From Cedecea neteri (GTDB taxonomy: Bacteria; Pseudomonadota; Gammaproteobacteria; Enterobacterales; Enterobacteriaceae): a DNA stretch of 64,000 nucleotides. Shown here piece by piece: positions 41,019 through 52,362 of this stretch. How positions within the stretch are numbered: the stretch's first letter is position 1; each line of letters opens with the position of its first letter. Position numbers and translations under genes: made by a program. Where the stretch lies: contig NZ_CP009451.1 in assembly GCF_000757825.1 (NCBI RefSeq), positions 2,542,001-2,606,000 on the forward strand, in the 5' to 3' direction. The notes under the pieces were generated by a model, which was not told where the DNA came from, did no database searches, and worked only from the letters and a program-made list of their open reading frames with translations.

Positions 41019-41828
41019 CTATCGCTGGCAGCGGCGGCAATAGTAAGTGCTGCGTTGCGCATGCTTACCGGCAACAATCGGCGCACCGCAAACCCTGCAC
41101 GGCTCTCCTTCCCGCCCATACACCTGCAGCTCCTGCGCAAAATAGCCTGGTTTACCATCGGACTGGAGGAAGTCTTTTAGCGTCGTTCCTCCCTGTTCGA
41201 TAGAGCGCTGCAATACCGTTTTGATCGCCGCAACCAGTATTTCAGACTCTTTTTTGGACAGCGACTGCGCGCTGCGGTCAGGATGAATGCCTGCTGCAAA
41301 CAAAGATTCGCTGGCATAGATATTCCCCACGCCAACAACAAGTTTGTTATCCATTAGCCAGGGCTTAATGGCCGTTTTCTTTTTGGCGGATTTCTCACGC
41401 AGGTACCCGGCATTGAATGCATCGCTCAGCGGTTCAGGCCCGAGATGCGCCAATACGTTGCTGCCTTCCAGCTCTTTGGCCCACAGCCAGGCGCCAAAGC
41501 GGCGCGGGTCGGTATAGCGCAGGACTTTGCCGTTGCTCATGATCAGATCAACATGATCGTGCTTCTCCGCCGGAAGCTCTTGCGCAAGGATCCTCAGGCT
41601 GCCGGACATTCCCAGGTGAATAATTATCCAGCCATCAGGTAATTCCAACAGCAAATACTTGGCTCGCCGCTGCACGCTTATCACCGGCTTATCGCTCAGG
41701 GCATGGATTTCATCAGAAACCGGCCAACGCAGTCGCCCATTGCGTACAACCGCATGCAAGATTGTTTCACCCACCAGATGCGGCTCGATACCGCGTCGGC
41801 TGGTTTCTACCTCAGGTAATTCAGGCAT
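41019..41828 (-). CDS. mutM: Formamidopyrimidine-DNA glycosylase MutM
   Basis: Excises 8-oxoguanine and other oxidised purines and nicks the strand. 269 residues, as E. coli. The N-terminus PELPEVE provides catalytic Pro2 and Glu3; Lys of [13 protein letters not shown] and the helix-two-turn-helix [18 protein letters not shown] bind DNA; the C-terminal zinc finger is [20 protein letters not shown] plus CRRC. The frame is open 57 bases upstream through the rpmG terminator, so the ATG of MPELPE is used. Confidence 0.97.
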   Translation of the reverse strand: MPELPEVETSRRGIEPHLVGETILHAVVRNGRLRWPVSDEIHALSDKPVISVQRRAKYLLLELPDGWIIIHLGMSGSLRILAQELPAEKHDHVDLIMSNGKVLRYTDPRRFGAWLWAKELEGSNVLAHLGPEPLSDAFNAGYLREKSAKKKTAIKPWLMDNKLVVGVGNIYASESLFAAGIHPDRSAQSLSKKESEILVAAIKTVLQRSIEQGGTTLKDFLQSDGKPGYFAQELQVYGREGEPCRVCGAPIVAGKHAQRSTYYCRRCQR

Positions 41829-41850
41829 CTCTCCTCCGGGAAGCAGGCAT

Positions 41851-41876
41851 AAAAAAACCCGGCCTGAGCCGGGTTT
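41851..41876 (-). terminator. Terminator after rpmG
   Basis: Stem AAACCCGGC/GCCGGGTTT around CTGA; on the minus strand followed by TTTTTTTATGCC. It lies in the gap between rpmG and mutM. Confidence 0.92.
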
Positions 41877-41896
41877 CTTCAACAAAGTTACCAGAA

Positions 41897-42067
<171 letters not shown>

Positions 42068-42084
42068 TTATTTCCTCTAAGTAC

Positions 42085-42342
<258 letters not shown>

Positions 42343-42368
42343 TTAGCTCGAGCTTCGTATAGGGTTAG

Positions 42369-42430
42369 GCGCCTCGTCAGGCTGCAAGCCTGGTCCCTGG
42401 CGGTTCAATGTGAACCACAGTGCCAGGCGC
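42369..42430 (-). promoter_or_regulatory. Structured RNA leader of rpmB-rpmG (candidate three-way junction)
   Basis: Three inverted repeats nest in 62 bases of the 5' untranslated region. The outer pair is GCGCCT (42369-42374)/AGGCGC (42425-42430). Inside are a hairpin CAGGC-TGCAA-GCCTG (42378-42392) and a longer hairpin GGTTCA-ATG-TGAACC (42402-42416) whose base extends with GGC/GCC. All are given as plus-strand letters; the RNA is the complement. The layout resembles a three-way junction. A ribosomal-protein binding site for feedback is possible but not shown. Confidence 0.5.
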
Positions 42431-42464
42431 ATAATGCCAAACCCGAGATTCTCAAAGGTGGCGT

Positions 42465-42493
42465 AGTATACGCTGTGTGAGGCATGTGCTCAA
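42465..42493 (-). promoter_or_regulatory. rpmB-rpmG promoter
   Basis: On the minus strand: -35 TTGAGC (42488-42493), a 17-bp spacer and -10 TATACT (42465-42470). A strong sigma-70 match about 145 bp before the rpmB start, which makes the leader long for a ribosomal protein operon of this size. Confidence 0.7.
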
Positions 42494-42535
42494 GTCCCGA
42501 ACAGACAAAGATCCCTATGGATCGCGCCTGATGAA

Positions 42536-43213
42536 CTAAATCCACCCTCGTTCAGCGAAAGAAACGTACTCTCCGTGACCAATAACCAGATGATCAAGCA
42601 CTCGAATTTCCATAAACAGGCAAACTTTCACGATACGTTCCGTAATAGCCCGGTCTGCTTTACTGGGTTCAGCCTTACCTGACGGGTGGTTGTGCGCCAG
42701 TATAATGGCTGCCGCGTTGCATTTCATCGCTTCGCGGACAATTTCTCTCGGATGAACTTCAACGTGACTTATCGTACCGGCGAACAAACGCTCACACTTG
42801 ATGACCTGGTGCTGGTTATTCAGAAACAGAACCATAAATATCTCACGCTGCTCGGTCATCAGCTGACTCTGAAGGTACTCCCGTACCCGGTCAGGCGTAA
42901 GCATGGAGAGTTCGTTCACACCCTGAGACGAATAGTAGCGCCTGGCCAGCTCCGCAATGGCGTGCAGCTGAGTGTATTTTGCTTCGCCGATACCTTTCAC
43001 TTTCTTGAAATGAGAGTAGTCAGCCGACAACAAGCGGTGCAGGGAACCAAATTCGCGTAAAAGCATGCTGGCAAAGGCCAGGACATGCATGCCGTGGTGG
43101 CCGGTGCGCAAGAATAGCGCCAGAAGCTCAGTATCCGTGAGTGAACTGACGCCAAATTGAAGCAGTTTTTCACGGGGTAAATGCGCTTTATCAAGATCAA
43201 TATCCTTTTTCAT
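42536..43213 (-). CDS. radC: RadC family JAB/MPN-domain protein
   Basis: Protein of debated function, once linked to DNA repair. 225 residues; N-terminal helix-hairpin-helix-like part ([20 protein letters not shown]) and a JAMM metalloprotease-type domain with the zinc motif [15 protein letters not shown]. The frame is open 150 bases upstream, but GAGGGAGG before the ATG of [16 protein letters not shown] and the family N-terminus set this start. Divergent from coaBC, with a 162-bp gap. Confidence 0.92.
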   Translation of the reverse strand: MKKDIDLDKAHLPREKLLQFGVSSLTDTELLALFLRTGHHGMHVLAFASMLLREFGSLHRLLSADYSHFKKVKGIGEAKYTQLHAIAELARRYYSSQGVNELSMLTPDRVREYLQSQLMTEQREIFMVLFLNNQHQVIKCERLFAGTISHVEVHPREIVREAMKCNAAAIILAHNHPSGKAEPSKADRAITERIVKVCLFMEIRVLDHLVIGHGEYVSFAERGWI

Positions 43214-43375
43214 GACGACCCTCCCTCTCTTACACAGCCTATAGTGCGGCCTTTTTTCTTCTCGGGCGATGGGCGGGTTTTGGTCTTGCGTGATGCCTCG
43301 CAAACTGCAAAAAGGCGCATGACAGCGATTGTGATAAAATAGCCATTCGACTGTATCTTCCAACGGATAAAAATC

Positions 43376-44590
43376 ATGATGGGACTTTCCGGCAAGAAAA
43401 TTGTTCTTGGTGTCAGCGGCGGCATTGCTGCCTATAAAACACCTGAGCTGGTTCGTCGTCTGCGCGATCGCGGAGCGGATGTACGAGTGGTAATGACCGA
43501 GGCGGCGAAGGCCTTTATCACGCCACTAAGCTTACAGGCCGTGTCAGGCTATCCGGTGTCCGACAGTCTGCTTGACCCCGCTGCCGAAGCCGCAATGGGC
43601 CACATTGAACTAGGCAAATGGGCAGATTTAGTCATACTGGCGCCTGCAACGGCAGACCTGATTGCGCGTGTAGCAGCGGGAATGGCAAACGACCTGGTCA
43701 GTACAATCTGCCTGGCAACGCCAGCTCCGGTTGCCGTCGTTCCGGCAATGAACCAGCAAATGTACCGTGCGGCTGCAACCCAACATAATCTGGACGTTCT
43801 AACCGCTCGTGGCCTGCTGATTTGGGGGCCGGATAGCGGCAGCCAGGCATGTGGCGATATCGGGCCAGGACGTATGCTGGACCCGCTGACGCTGGTTGAT
43901 ATGGCGGTGGAACATTTTTCCGTCGTCAAAGATCTGCAACATCTGAACGTCATGATTACCGCCGGCCCAACGCGCGAACGTCTGGACCCCGTCAGATACA
44001 TCACCAACGACAGCTCAGGTAAAATGGGCTTTGCTATCGCCGCAGCTGCGGCGGCTCGCGGCGCTAACGTCACCCTGATTTCCGGGCCGGTCAATCTGCC
44101 AACCCCGGCATGGGTAAACCGAATTGATGTCACAACGGCGCTGGAAATGAATGATACGGTCCAGCAAAGAGTATCAGGGCAGCATATTTTCATTGGTTGC
44201 GCCGCCGTTGCCGACTACCGCGCTGCGGTTGTTGCCGACGAGAAGATTAAAAAGCAAGGCGATGAAATTACTCTGAAAATGGTTAAAAACCCGGATGTGG
44301 TTGCCGGGGTCGCGGCGCTTTCCGAAGGCCGCCCTTATGTTGTAGGGTTTGCCGCCGAAACAAATAATGTGGAAGAATACGCCCGGAAAAAGCGTACTGC
44401 TAAAAACCTGGATCTGATCTGCGCCAATGACGTATCTCAGAATAATCAAGGGTTTAATAGCGACAGCAACGCATTGCACCTTTTCTGGCAGGAGGGAGAC
44501 AAAGTCTTACCGCTTGAGCGTAAAGCACTCCTTGGCCACCTTTTATTGGACGAGATCGTTACCCGCTATGATGAAAAAAATCGACGTTAA
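43376..44590 (+). CDS. coaBC: Bifunctional phosphopantothenoylcysteine decarboxylase/synthetase CoaBC
   Basis: Joins cysteine to 4'-phosphopantothenate and decarboxylates the product in CoA synthesis. N-terminal FMN-dependent CoaC half (about 1-190) with [14 protein letters not shown], His of [19 protein letters not shown] and active Cys in [12 protein letters not shown]-terminal CTP-dependent CoaB half with [16 protein letters not shown] and the catalytic Lys in KMVKNPD. Either of two adjacent ATGs (43376, 43379) could start it; the second aligns with the E. coli start. The end overlaps dut by 20 bases. Confidence 0.96.
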   Translation: MMGLSGKKIVLGVSGGIAAYKTPELVRRLRDRGADVRVVMTEAAKAFITPLSLQAVSGYPVSDSLLDPAAEAAMGHIELGKWADLVILAPATADLIARVAAGMANDLVSTICLATPAPVAVVPAMNQQMYRAAATQHNLDVLTARGLLIWGPDSGSQACGDIGPGRMLDPLTLVDMAVEHFSVVKDLQHLNVMITAGPTRERLDPVRYITNDSSGKMGFAIAAAAAARGANVTLISGPVNLPTPAWVNRIDVTTALEMNDTVQQRVSGQHIFIGCAAVADYRAAVVADEKIKKQGDEITLKMVKNPDVVAGVAALSEGRPYVVGFAAETNNVEEYARKKRTAKNLDLICANDVSQNNQGFNSDSNALHLFWQEGDKVLPLERKALLGHLLLDEIVTRYDEKNRR

Positions 44591-45026
44591 AATTCTGGAC
44601 CCGCGTGTTGGTCAGCAGTTCCCATTGCCAACCTATGCCACCTCCGGCTCTGCCGGTCTTGACCTGCGTGCTTGCCTGGATGACGCCGTAGAACTTGCCC
44701 CTGGTGCAACAACGCTGTTGCCTACCGGCCTGGCTATCCATATTGCTGATGCCTCTCTGGCCGCAGTAATCCTGCCTCGCTCCGGCCTGGGCCACAAACA
44801 CGGCGTAGTGCTGGGCAACCTGGTGGGGCTGATTGACTCCGATTATCAGGGTCAACTGATGGTTTCTGTCTGGAACCGCGGCCAAAATAGCTTCACCATT
44901 CAGCCAGGTGAGCGCATTGCACAGATGGTCTTTGTACCTGTCGTCCAGGCCGAATTTAACCTGGTTGAAGATTTTGACGCCAGCGATCGCGGCGAAGGTG
45001 GCTTTGGCCATTCTGGCCGCCAGTAA
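44571..45026 (+). CDS. dut: dUTP diphosphatase Dut
   Basis: Trimeric enzyme hydrolysing dUTP to dUMP, keeping uracil out of DNA and feeding thymidylate synthesis. 151 residues; the five motifs are visible: [38 protein letters not shown] and [11 protein letters not shown]. The ATG at 44568 immediately before is an alternative. Coupled to coaBC by a 20-base overlap, as in E. coli. Confidence 0.97.
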   Translation: MKKIDVKILDPRVGQQFPLPTYATSGSAGLDLRACLDDAVELAPGATTLLPTGLAIHIADASLAAVILPRSGLGHKHGVVLGNLVGLIDSDYQGQLMVSVWNRGQNSFTIQPGERIAQMVFVPVVQAEFNLVEDFDASDRGEGGFGHSGRQ

Positions 45027-45074
45027 TACCGTTTTATAAACGTAACCCTACCGCGCTGATAACGTTAAAACAGA

Positions 45075-45095
45075 CCGCAAACCAGGCGTTTGCGG
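45075..45095. repeat. Palindrome between dut and slmA
   Basis: Perfect 8-bp inverted repeat CCGCAAAC (45075-45082)/GTTTGCGG (45088-45095) around CAGGC. No T-run follows on the plus strand, so it is a poor terminator for dut; it could be a weak terminator, an mRNA-stabilising hairpin or a protein site. Confidence 0.45.
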
Positions 45096-45146
45096 GCGCG
45101 GTTCGGTGTTTACCTGACAAGGTATTTTTCAGGGGTATTTTAGAAC

Positions 45147-45743
45147 ATGGCAGAAAAACAGACCGCGAAAAGGAATCGTCGCGAGGAAATACTTCAGTCT
45201 CTGGCCCAAATGCTTGAATCCAGCGACGGCAGCCAACGGATTACCACCGCTAAACTGGCGGCAACCGTTGGCGTGTCCGAAGCCGCTCTTTATCGACATT
45301 TTCCCAGCAAAATGAAAATGTTCGATAGCCTGATTGAGTTTATCGAAGACAGCCTGATTACCCGCATTAACCTGATTCTGAAAGATGAAAAAGACACCTT
45401 AGCCCGCCTGCGGTTAATCGTGCTGCTGGTCTTAGGTTTTGGTGAACGGAATCCGGGCCTGACGCGTATTCTCACCGGTCACGCGCTTATGTTTGAACAG
45501 GATCGCCTGCAGGATCGCATTAATCAGCTTTTTGAACGCATTGAGGTTCAGCTGCGCCAGGTCATGCGTGAAAAAAAGATGCGTGAAGGCGAAGGGTTTA
45601 CCACCGATGAAGCTCTGCTGGCTAGCCAGCTTCTGGCCTTCTGCGAAGGGATGCTGTCGCGTTTTGTACGAAGTGATTTCCGCTATCTGCCCACGGATGA
45701 TTTTGATACCCGTTGGCCGCTGATTGCCGCTCAGCTTTACTAA
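45147..45743 (+). CDS. slmA: Nucleoid occlusion factor SlmA
   Basis: TetR-like DNA-binding protein that blocks FtsZ ring assembly over the nucleoid. 198 residues, as E. coli. The helix-turn-helix is [20 protein letters not shown] (about residues 32-51), followed by [14 protein letters not shown]; the all-alpha C-terminal domain binds FtsZ. Last of the coaBC-dut-slmA group, behind a 120-bp gap with a palindrome. Confidence 0.96.
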   Translation: MAEKQTAKRNRREEILQSLAQMLESSDGSQRITTAKLAATVGVSEAALYRHFPSKMKMFDSLIEFIEDSLITRINLILKDEKDTLARLRLIVLLVLGFGERNPGLTRILTGHALMFEQDRLQDRINQLFERIEVQLRQVMREKKMREGEGFTTDEALLASQLLAFCEGMLSRFVRSDFRYLPTDDFDTRWPLIAAQLY

Positions 45744-45744
45744 T

Positions 45745-45769
45745 AAAAAAGGGCCTTAAGGCCCTTTTT
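45745..45769. terminator. Bidirectional terminator between slmA and pyrE
   Basis: Near-symmetric AAAAAGGGCC-TTAA-GGCCCTTTTT two bases past the slmA stop and 20 bp from the pyrE stop. It works on both strands. Confidence 0.92.
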
Positions 45770-45788
45770 ACTGATTCTCAAAAAAAGC

Positions 45789-46430
45789 TTAAACCCCAAA
45801 CTCTTCACGGTATTTGCGCACCGCAGCCAGCTTGTCCGCCATCTCAGGCTTCTCTTCCAGATAGGTAATCAGATCTTTAAGAGTGATGATAGAGATGACT
45901 TTACACTGATAATCACGCTCAACTTCCTGGATGGCAGAGATATCGGCGCGGCCGCGTTCCTGTCGGTCGAGAGAAATGAGAACGCCGGCCAGGCTCGCGC
46001 CATTCGCGGCAATAATCTCCATCGACTCACGAATAGCGGTCCCAGCCGTGATCACATCGTCCACCAGCATAACGCGCCCCTGAAGCGGGCTGCCGACCAG
46101 GTTACCGCCTTCACCGTGGTCTTTCGCTTCTTTACGGTTAAAGCAGTAAGGCACATCGCGCTCGTGATGCTCCGCCAGCGCAACCGCCGTCGTGGTAGCA
46201 ATAGGAATGCCTTTATAGGCCGGGCCGAAGAGCAGATCGAAGTCGATACCGGAATCCATCAGTGCGGCTGCATAGAAACGCCCTAATAACGCCAGATCGC
46301 GCCCGGTATTAAACAGCCCGGCGTTGAAGAAATAGGGGCTCGTACGCCCGGATTTCAGCGTGAATTCGCCAAACTTGAGTACCTGTTTGTTAAGCGCAAA
46401 CTCAATAAACTGGCGCTGATACGGTTTCAT
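45789..46430 (-). CDS. pyrE: Orotate phosphoribosyltransferase PyrE
   Basis: Makes orotidine 5'-phosphate from orotate and PRPP in pyrimidine synthesis. 213 residues; PRPP motif [13 protein letters not shown], catalytic loop with [12 protein letters not shown], and [13 protein letters not shown] for orotate. The ATG of MKPYQRQF is preceded by AAGGAG. Six in-frame codons upstream are unlikely to be used. Expression is controlled by the attenuator just upstream, coupled to translation of rph. Confidence 0.97.
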   Translation of the reverse strand: MKPYQRQFIEFALNKQVLKFGEFTLKSGRTSPYFFNAGLFNTGRDLALLGRFYAAALMDSGIDFDLLFGPAYKGIPIATTTAVALAEHHERDVPYCFNRKEAKDHGEGGNLVGSPLQGRVMLVDDVITAGTAIRESMEIIAANGASLAGVLISLDRQERGRADISAIQEVERDYQCKVISIITLKDLITYLEEKPEMADKLAAVRKYREEFGV

Positions 46431-46449
46431 GGATTCGCTCCTTAGCATT

Positions 46450-46483
46450 GTTACACGGACATAAAAGTTACACGGACATAAAA
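46450..46483 (-). repeat. Exact 17-bp tandem duplication between attenuator and pyrE
   Basis: GTTACACGGACATAAAA occurs twice back to back (46450-46466 and 46467-46483). On the transcribed strand each copy reads TTTTATGTCCGTGTAAC, which contains a complete three-codon frame ATG TCC GTG TAA. The duplication begins in the T-run of the attenuator and ends 20 bp before the pyrE start. Confidence 0.9.
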
Positions 46484-46506
46484 AAAGCGACTTCTCAGTC
46501 GCTTTT
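46476..46506 (-). terminator. pyrE attenuator
   Basis: Stem AAAAGCGACT/AGTCGCTTTT around TCTC; on the minus strand the hairpin is followed by a T-run and lies seven bases after the rph stop. In E. coli a ribosome closely following polymerase through the end of rph when UTP is low prevents the hairpin, letting pyrE be made. The spacing here fits that mechanism. Confidence 0.88.
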
Positions 46507-46512
46507 AAAAAA

Positions 46513-47229
46513 TTAATTTTCTAACGCCGCCTTCTGCGACGTGATGATGGAATCAATGCCCCCTCGAGCCAGCGCCAGTAGCGCCAGTAGCTCTTCATGG
46601 GAGAACGGCTCGCCTTCTGCGGTGCCCTGCACCTCAATCATGCGTCCGTCTTCCATCATGACAACGTTCATGTCGGTTTCGGCCGCTGAGTCCTCGACAT
46701 ACTCCAGATCGCAGAGTGCTTCGCCGTTGACGATGCCAACGGAAACCGCCGCAACCATGCCTTTCATTGGGTTAGTTTTCAGCTTGCCGGAGGCAACCAG
46801 GCCATTAAGTGCATCGGCCAGAGCCACGCAGGCACCGGTGATAGAAGCAGTGCGGGTGCCGCCGTCGGCCTGCAGAACGTCACAGTCAAGCGTAATGGTA
46901 AATTCACCCAGCGCTTTTAAATCCACAGCTGCACGCAGTGAACGAGCGATAAGACGTTGAATCTCAAGAGTACGGCCACCCTGTTTGCCTTTTGCCGCTT
47001 CACGGGCATTACGGCTGTGGGTTGCACGCGGCAACATACCGTATTCAGCGGTGATCCATCCCTGGCCCTGACCTTTCAGGAAGCGAGGCACACCTTCTTC
47101 AAGCGTCGCGGTGCACAGTACTTTGGTATCACCGAACTCGACAAGCACGGAACCTTCAGCGTGTTTAGTGTAATGACGGGTCAGGGTAACTGGGCGCACT
47201 TGTTCGGCGCTACGACCTGATGGACGCAT
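46513..47229 (-). CDS. rph: RNase PH (full length)
   Basis: Phosphate-dependent 3' exonuclease trimming tRNA precursors. 238 residues with the RNase PH motifs [20 protein letters not shown], the phosphate-binding [13 protein letters not shown] and [18 protein letters not shown]. The frame is intact to the end ([10 protein letters not shown]), unlike E. coli K-12, where a frameshift shortens it and lowers pyrE expression by breaking attenuator coupling. Here both functions should be normal. Confidence 0.97.
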   Translation of the reverse strand: MRPSGRSAEQVRPVTLTRHYTKHAEGSVLVEFGDTKVLCTATLEEGVPRFLKGQGQGWITAEYGMLPRATHSRNAREAAKGKQGGRTLEIQRLIARSLRAAVDLKALGEFTITLDCDVLQADGGTRTASITGACVALADALNGLVASGKLKTNPMKGMVAAVSVGIVNGEALCDLEYVEDSAAETDMNVVMMEDGRMIEVQGTAEGEPFSHEELLALLALARGGIDSIITSQKAALEN

Positions 47230-47354
47230 GGGCTTATCTCCGGCTAAAACGAATGTGGCTGCGCATTATACGGACTTCAGGCGCTTATTCCTATCCTGCA
47301 AGACCCCTGATGGCTATAATCCCCCCATACATTAGCTGAAAACGGGTACGTACT

Positions 47355-48218
47355 ATGATCCGCAGTATGACCGCCTACGCCCGGCGTGAAGTAAAAGGTG
47401 AATGGGGCTCTGCCTCCTGGGAATTACGCTCGGTAAACCAGCGCTATCTCGAAACGTATATCCGCATGCCGGAGCAGTTCCGCAGTCTTGAGCCCGTTGC
47501 CCGCGAGCGCATCCGCAACCGCCTTACGCGCGGTAAAGTCGAATGCAACCTGCGGTTCGAGCCCGATGCTCGTGCGCAGGGGTCACTGATCCTTAACGAA
47601 AAACTGGCTAAGCAGCTGGTTGAGGCCGCTAACTGGGTCAAAATGCAAAGCGATGAAGGTGAAATTAACCCGGTAGATATTCTTCGCTGGCCGGGCGTAA
47701 TGGCCGCTCAGGAGCAGGATCTTGACGCAATCACCGCCGAAATACTTTCCGCTCTTGACGGCGCGCTGGACGACTTTGTTATTGCCCGTGAGACCGAAGG
47801 TCAGGCGCTGAAAGCGTTGATTGAACAGCGCCTTGAAGGCGTCAGCGGCGAAGTGGTTAAGGTTCGCGCCCAAATGCCAGAAGTCGTGAAATGGCAGCGC
47901 GAGCGCCTGGTTAACAAGCTGGAAGAAGCCGAAGTTCAGCTTGAGAACAACCGCCTTGAGCAAGAGCTGGTGCTGATGGCACAGCGCATTGACGTCGCTG
48001 AAGAACTGGACCGCCTCGAAGCACACGTCAAAGAGACCTATAACATCCTGAAAAAGAAAGAAGCCGTTGGCCGCCGCCTCGACTTTATGATGCAGGAGTT
48101 TAACCGCGAGTCGAACACGCTGGCTTCTAAGTCAATCAATGCAGATGTCACAAGTTCGGCTATCGAGCTGAAAGTCCTGATCGAACAGATGCGCGAGCAG
48201 ATTCAGAATATCGAGTGA
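47355..48218 (+). CDS. yicC: YicC family endoribonuclease
   Basis: 287 residues, as in E. coli. MIRSMTAYARREVKGEWGSA is the invariant start; the C-terminal DUF1732 half has EELDRLEAHVKE, GRRLDFMMQEFNRE and NTLASKS with the acidic residues needed for activity. Members of the family have been reported as endoribonucleases acting on small RNAs; the target is inferred from that family. Divergent from rph and ended by its own terminator. Confidence 0.93.
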   Translation: MIRSMTAYARREVKGEWGSASWELRSVNQRYLETYIRMPEQFRSLEPVARERIRNRLTRGKVECNLRFEPDARAQGSLILNEKLAKQLVEAANWVKMQSDEGEINPVDILRWPGVMAAQEQDLDAITAEILSALDGALDDFVIARETEGQALKALIEQRLEGVSGEVVKVRAQMPEVVKWQRERLVNKLEEAEVQLENNRLEQELVLMAQRIDVAEELDRLEAHVKETYNILKKKEAVGRRLDFMMQEFNRESNTLASKSINADVTSSAIELKVLIEQMREQIQNIE

Positions 48219-48226
48219 TGCCGTAT

Positions 48227-48256
48227 AAGCCTGCGTTCAGCAGGCTTTTTCTTTTT
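48227..48256 (+). terminator. Terminator after yicC
   Basis: Stem AAGCCTGC/GCAGGCTT around GTTCA, then TTTCTTTTT. The last bases touch the stop of the convergent small gene. Confidence 0.9.
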
Positions 48257-48644
48257 ACGTATACGCTAAACGCTGCTCCGCCGTAATGAGCCCCATCTTT
48301 TCTAGCTGAATAGCCACCGCACGCGCAGAACGTCCAAACTCACCGCCTAAGGCTTCAATAGCCTCACTTTGCCCAAAACGTTCCGCCAGGATTACTTTCT
48401 CTTCTTCAGTCCAGGGGAAGTAAGACTTTGCCGGGCGCCCCTCTGCAAGGTTACGCTGCTTTTTTTCCTCCGGCGTCAGCTTTGTTTTTTTCTGTTTTTC
48501 CGGCGTAGCCGACAGCTCCTCTATCAGGGCAAACAGTATTCGTATTGCTTCCGGCTTATTTGCTGTCGATTCGGCGGTCAAAATCTCTCCTGTCTCTGGA
48601 TGGATGCCGTTCGCTAGCGCTTTTAACATCGCCAGTATTTTCAT
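48255..48644 (-). CDS. Unrecognised small protein with Myb/SANT-like C-terminus
   Basis: I do not recognise this 129-residue protein. The first 45 residues (MKILAMLKALANGIHPETGE, then KPEAIRILFALIEEL) look like two helices with an ANGxxPETGE turn; a basic linker follows (EKQKKTKLTPEEKKQRNLAEGRP); the C-terminal 50 residues, WTEEEKVILAERFGQ to FGRSARAVAIQLEKMGLI, resemble a Myb/SANT-like tri-helical fold or the helix-turn-helix tails of helicases. A nucleic-acid-binding role is therefore likely but inferred. GGAGG lies just before the ATG. It sits where E. coli carries other genes (dinD region) between yicC and yicG; the 187 bp upstream (48645-48831) is very A+T-rich. Confidence 0.8.
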   Translation of the reverse strand: MKILAMLKALANGIHPETGEILTAESTANKPEAIRILFALIEELSATPEKQKKTKLTPEEKKQRNLAEGRPAKSYFPWTEEEKVILAERFGQSEAIEALGGEFGRSARAVAIQLEKMGLITAEQRLAYT

Positions 48645-48831
48645 CGACCCTCCTTAAATAATTTTACTAATCCATTTATCAAAAAAATAATCAAACAAAC
48701 TTCAACACAGAAGGAACAAACCTTCATTTTTGGATAAATAAAACTAATCATTTTTCATTCAACTTAGAAAATCTCAATCGTGATACAGCACACAAAACGT
48801 TACCCTCCACCTGTTTTCTGAGGGGACAGAC

Positions 48832-51197
<2,366 letters not shown>

Positions 51198-51351
51198 TTA
51201 TTCCTCACGCGAGATGGCGCCCTAAAAACCTGTTTTGTTACATAGAAAGCAGCAAAGAAGTGGAAAACATCGCGTAAAACACGAGAAAAAAAGCGCCAGC
51301 CGATGACAAAATCTACGTACCACGGCGGCGGTGTGTATAATATGCCGGTAG

Positions 51352-52014
<663 letters not shown>

Positions 52015-52068
52015 CACCAGTTTCAGTATCATGCCCAGTCATTTCTTCACCTGTGGAGCATTTTAATT

Positions 52069-52344
52069 ATGGCACGCGTAACCGTTCAGGACGCTGTAGA
52101 GAAAATTGGTAACCGTTTTGACCTGGTACTTGTGGCCGCGCGTCGCGCTCGTCAGATGCAGGTTGGCGGTAAAGATCCGCTGGTACCGGAAGAAAACGAT
52201 AAAACGACCGTTATCGCACTGCGTGAAATCGAAGAAGGGTTGATCACCAACCAGATTCTCGATGTGCGTGAGCGCCAGGAACAGCAAGAGCAGGAAGCCG
52301 CAGAACTGCAGGCCGTAACTGCTATTGCTGAAGGTCGTCGTTAA
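52069..52344 (+). CDS. rpoZ: RNA polymerase omega subunit RpoZ
   Basis: 91 residues, as E. coli; the conserved [20 protein letters not shown] and [11 protein letters not shown] wrap the C-terminus of beta-prime. It also forms part of a ppGpp site, which suits its operon partner spoT 18 bp downstream. GTGGAG before the ATG. Confidence 0.98.
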   Translation: MARVTVQDAVEKIGNRFDLVLVAARRARQMQVGGKDPLVPEENDKTTVIALREIEEGLITNQILDVRERQEQQEQEAAELQAVTAIAEGRR

Positions 52345-52362
52345 TTAGCCTGCGGGTAGCCC

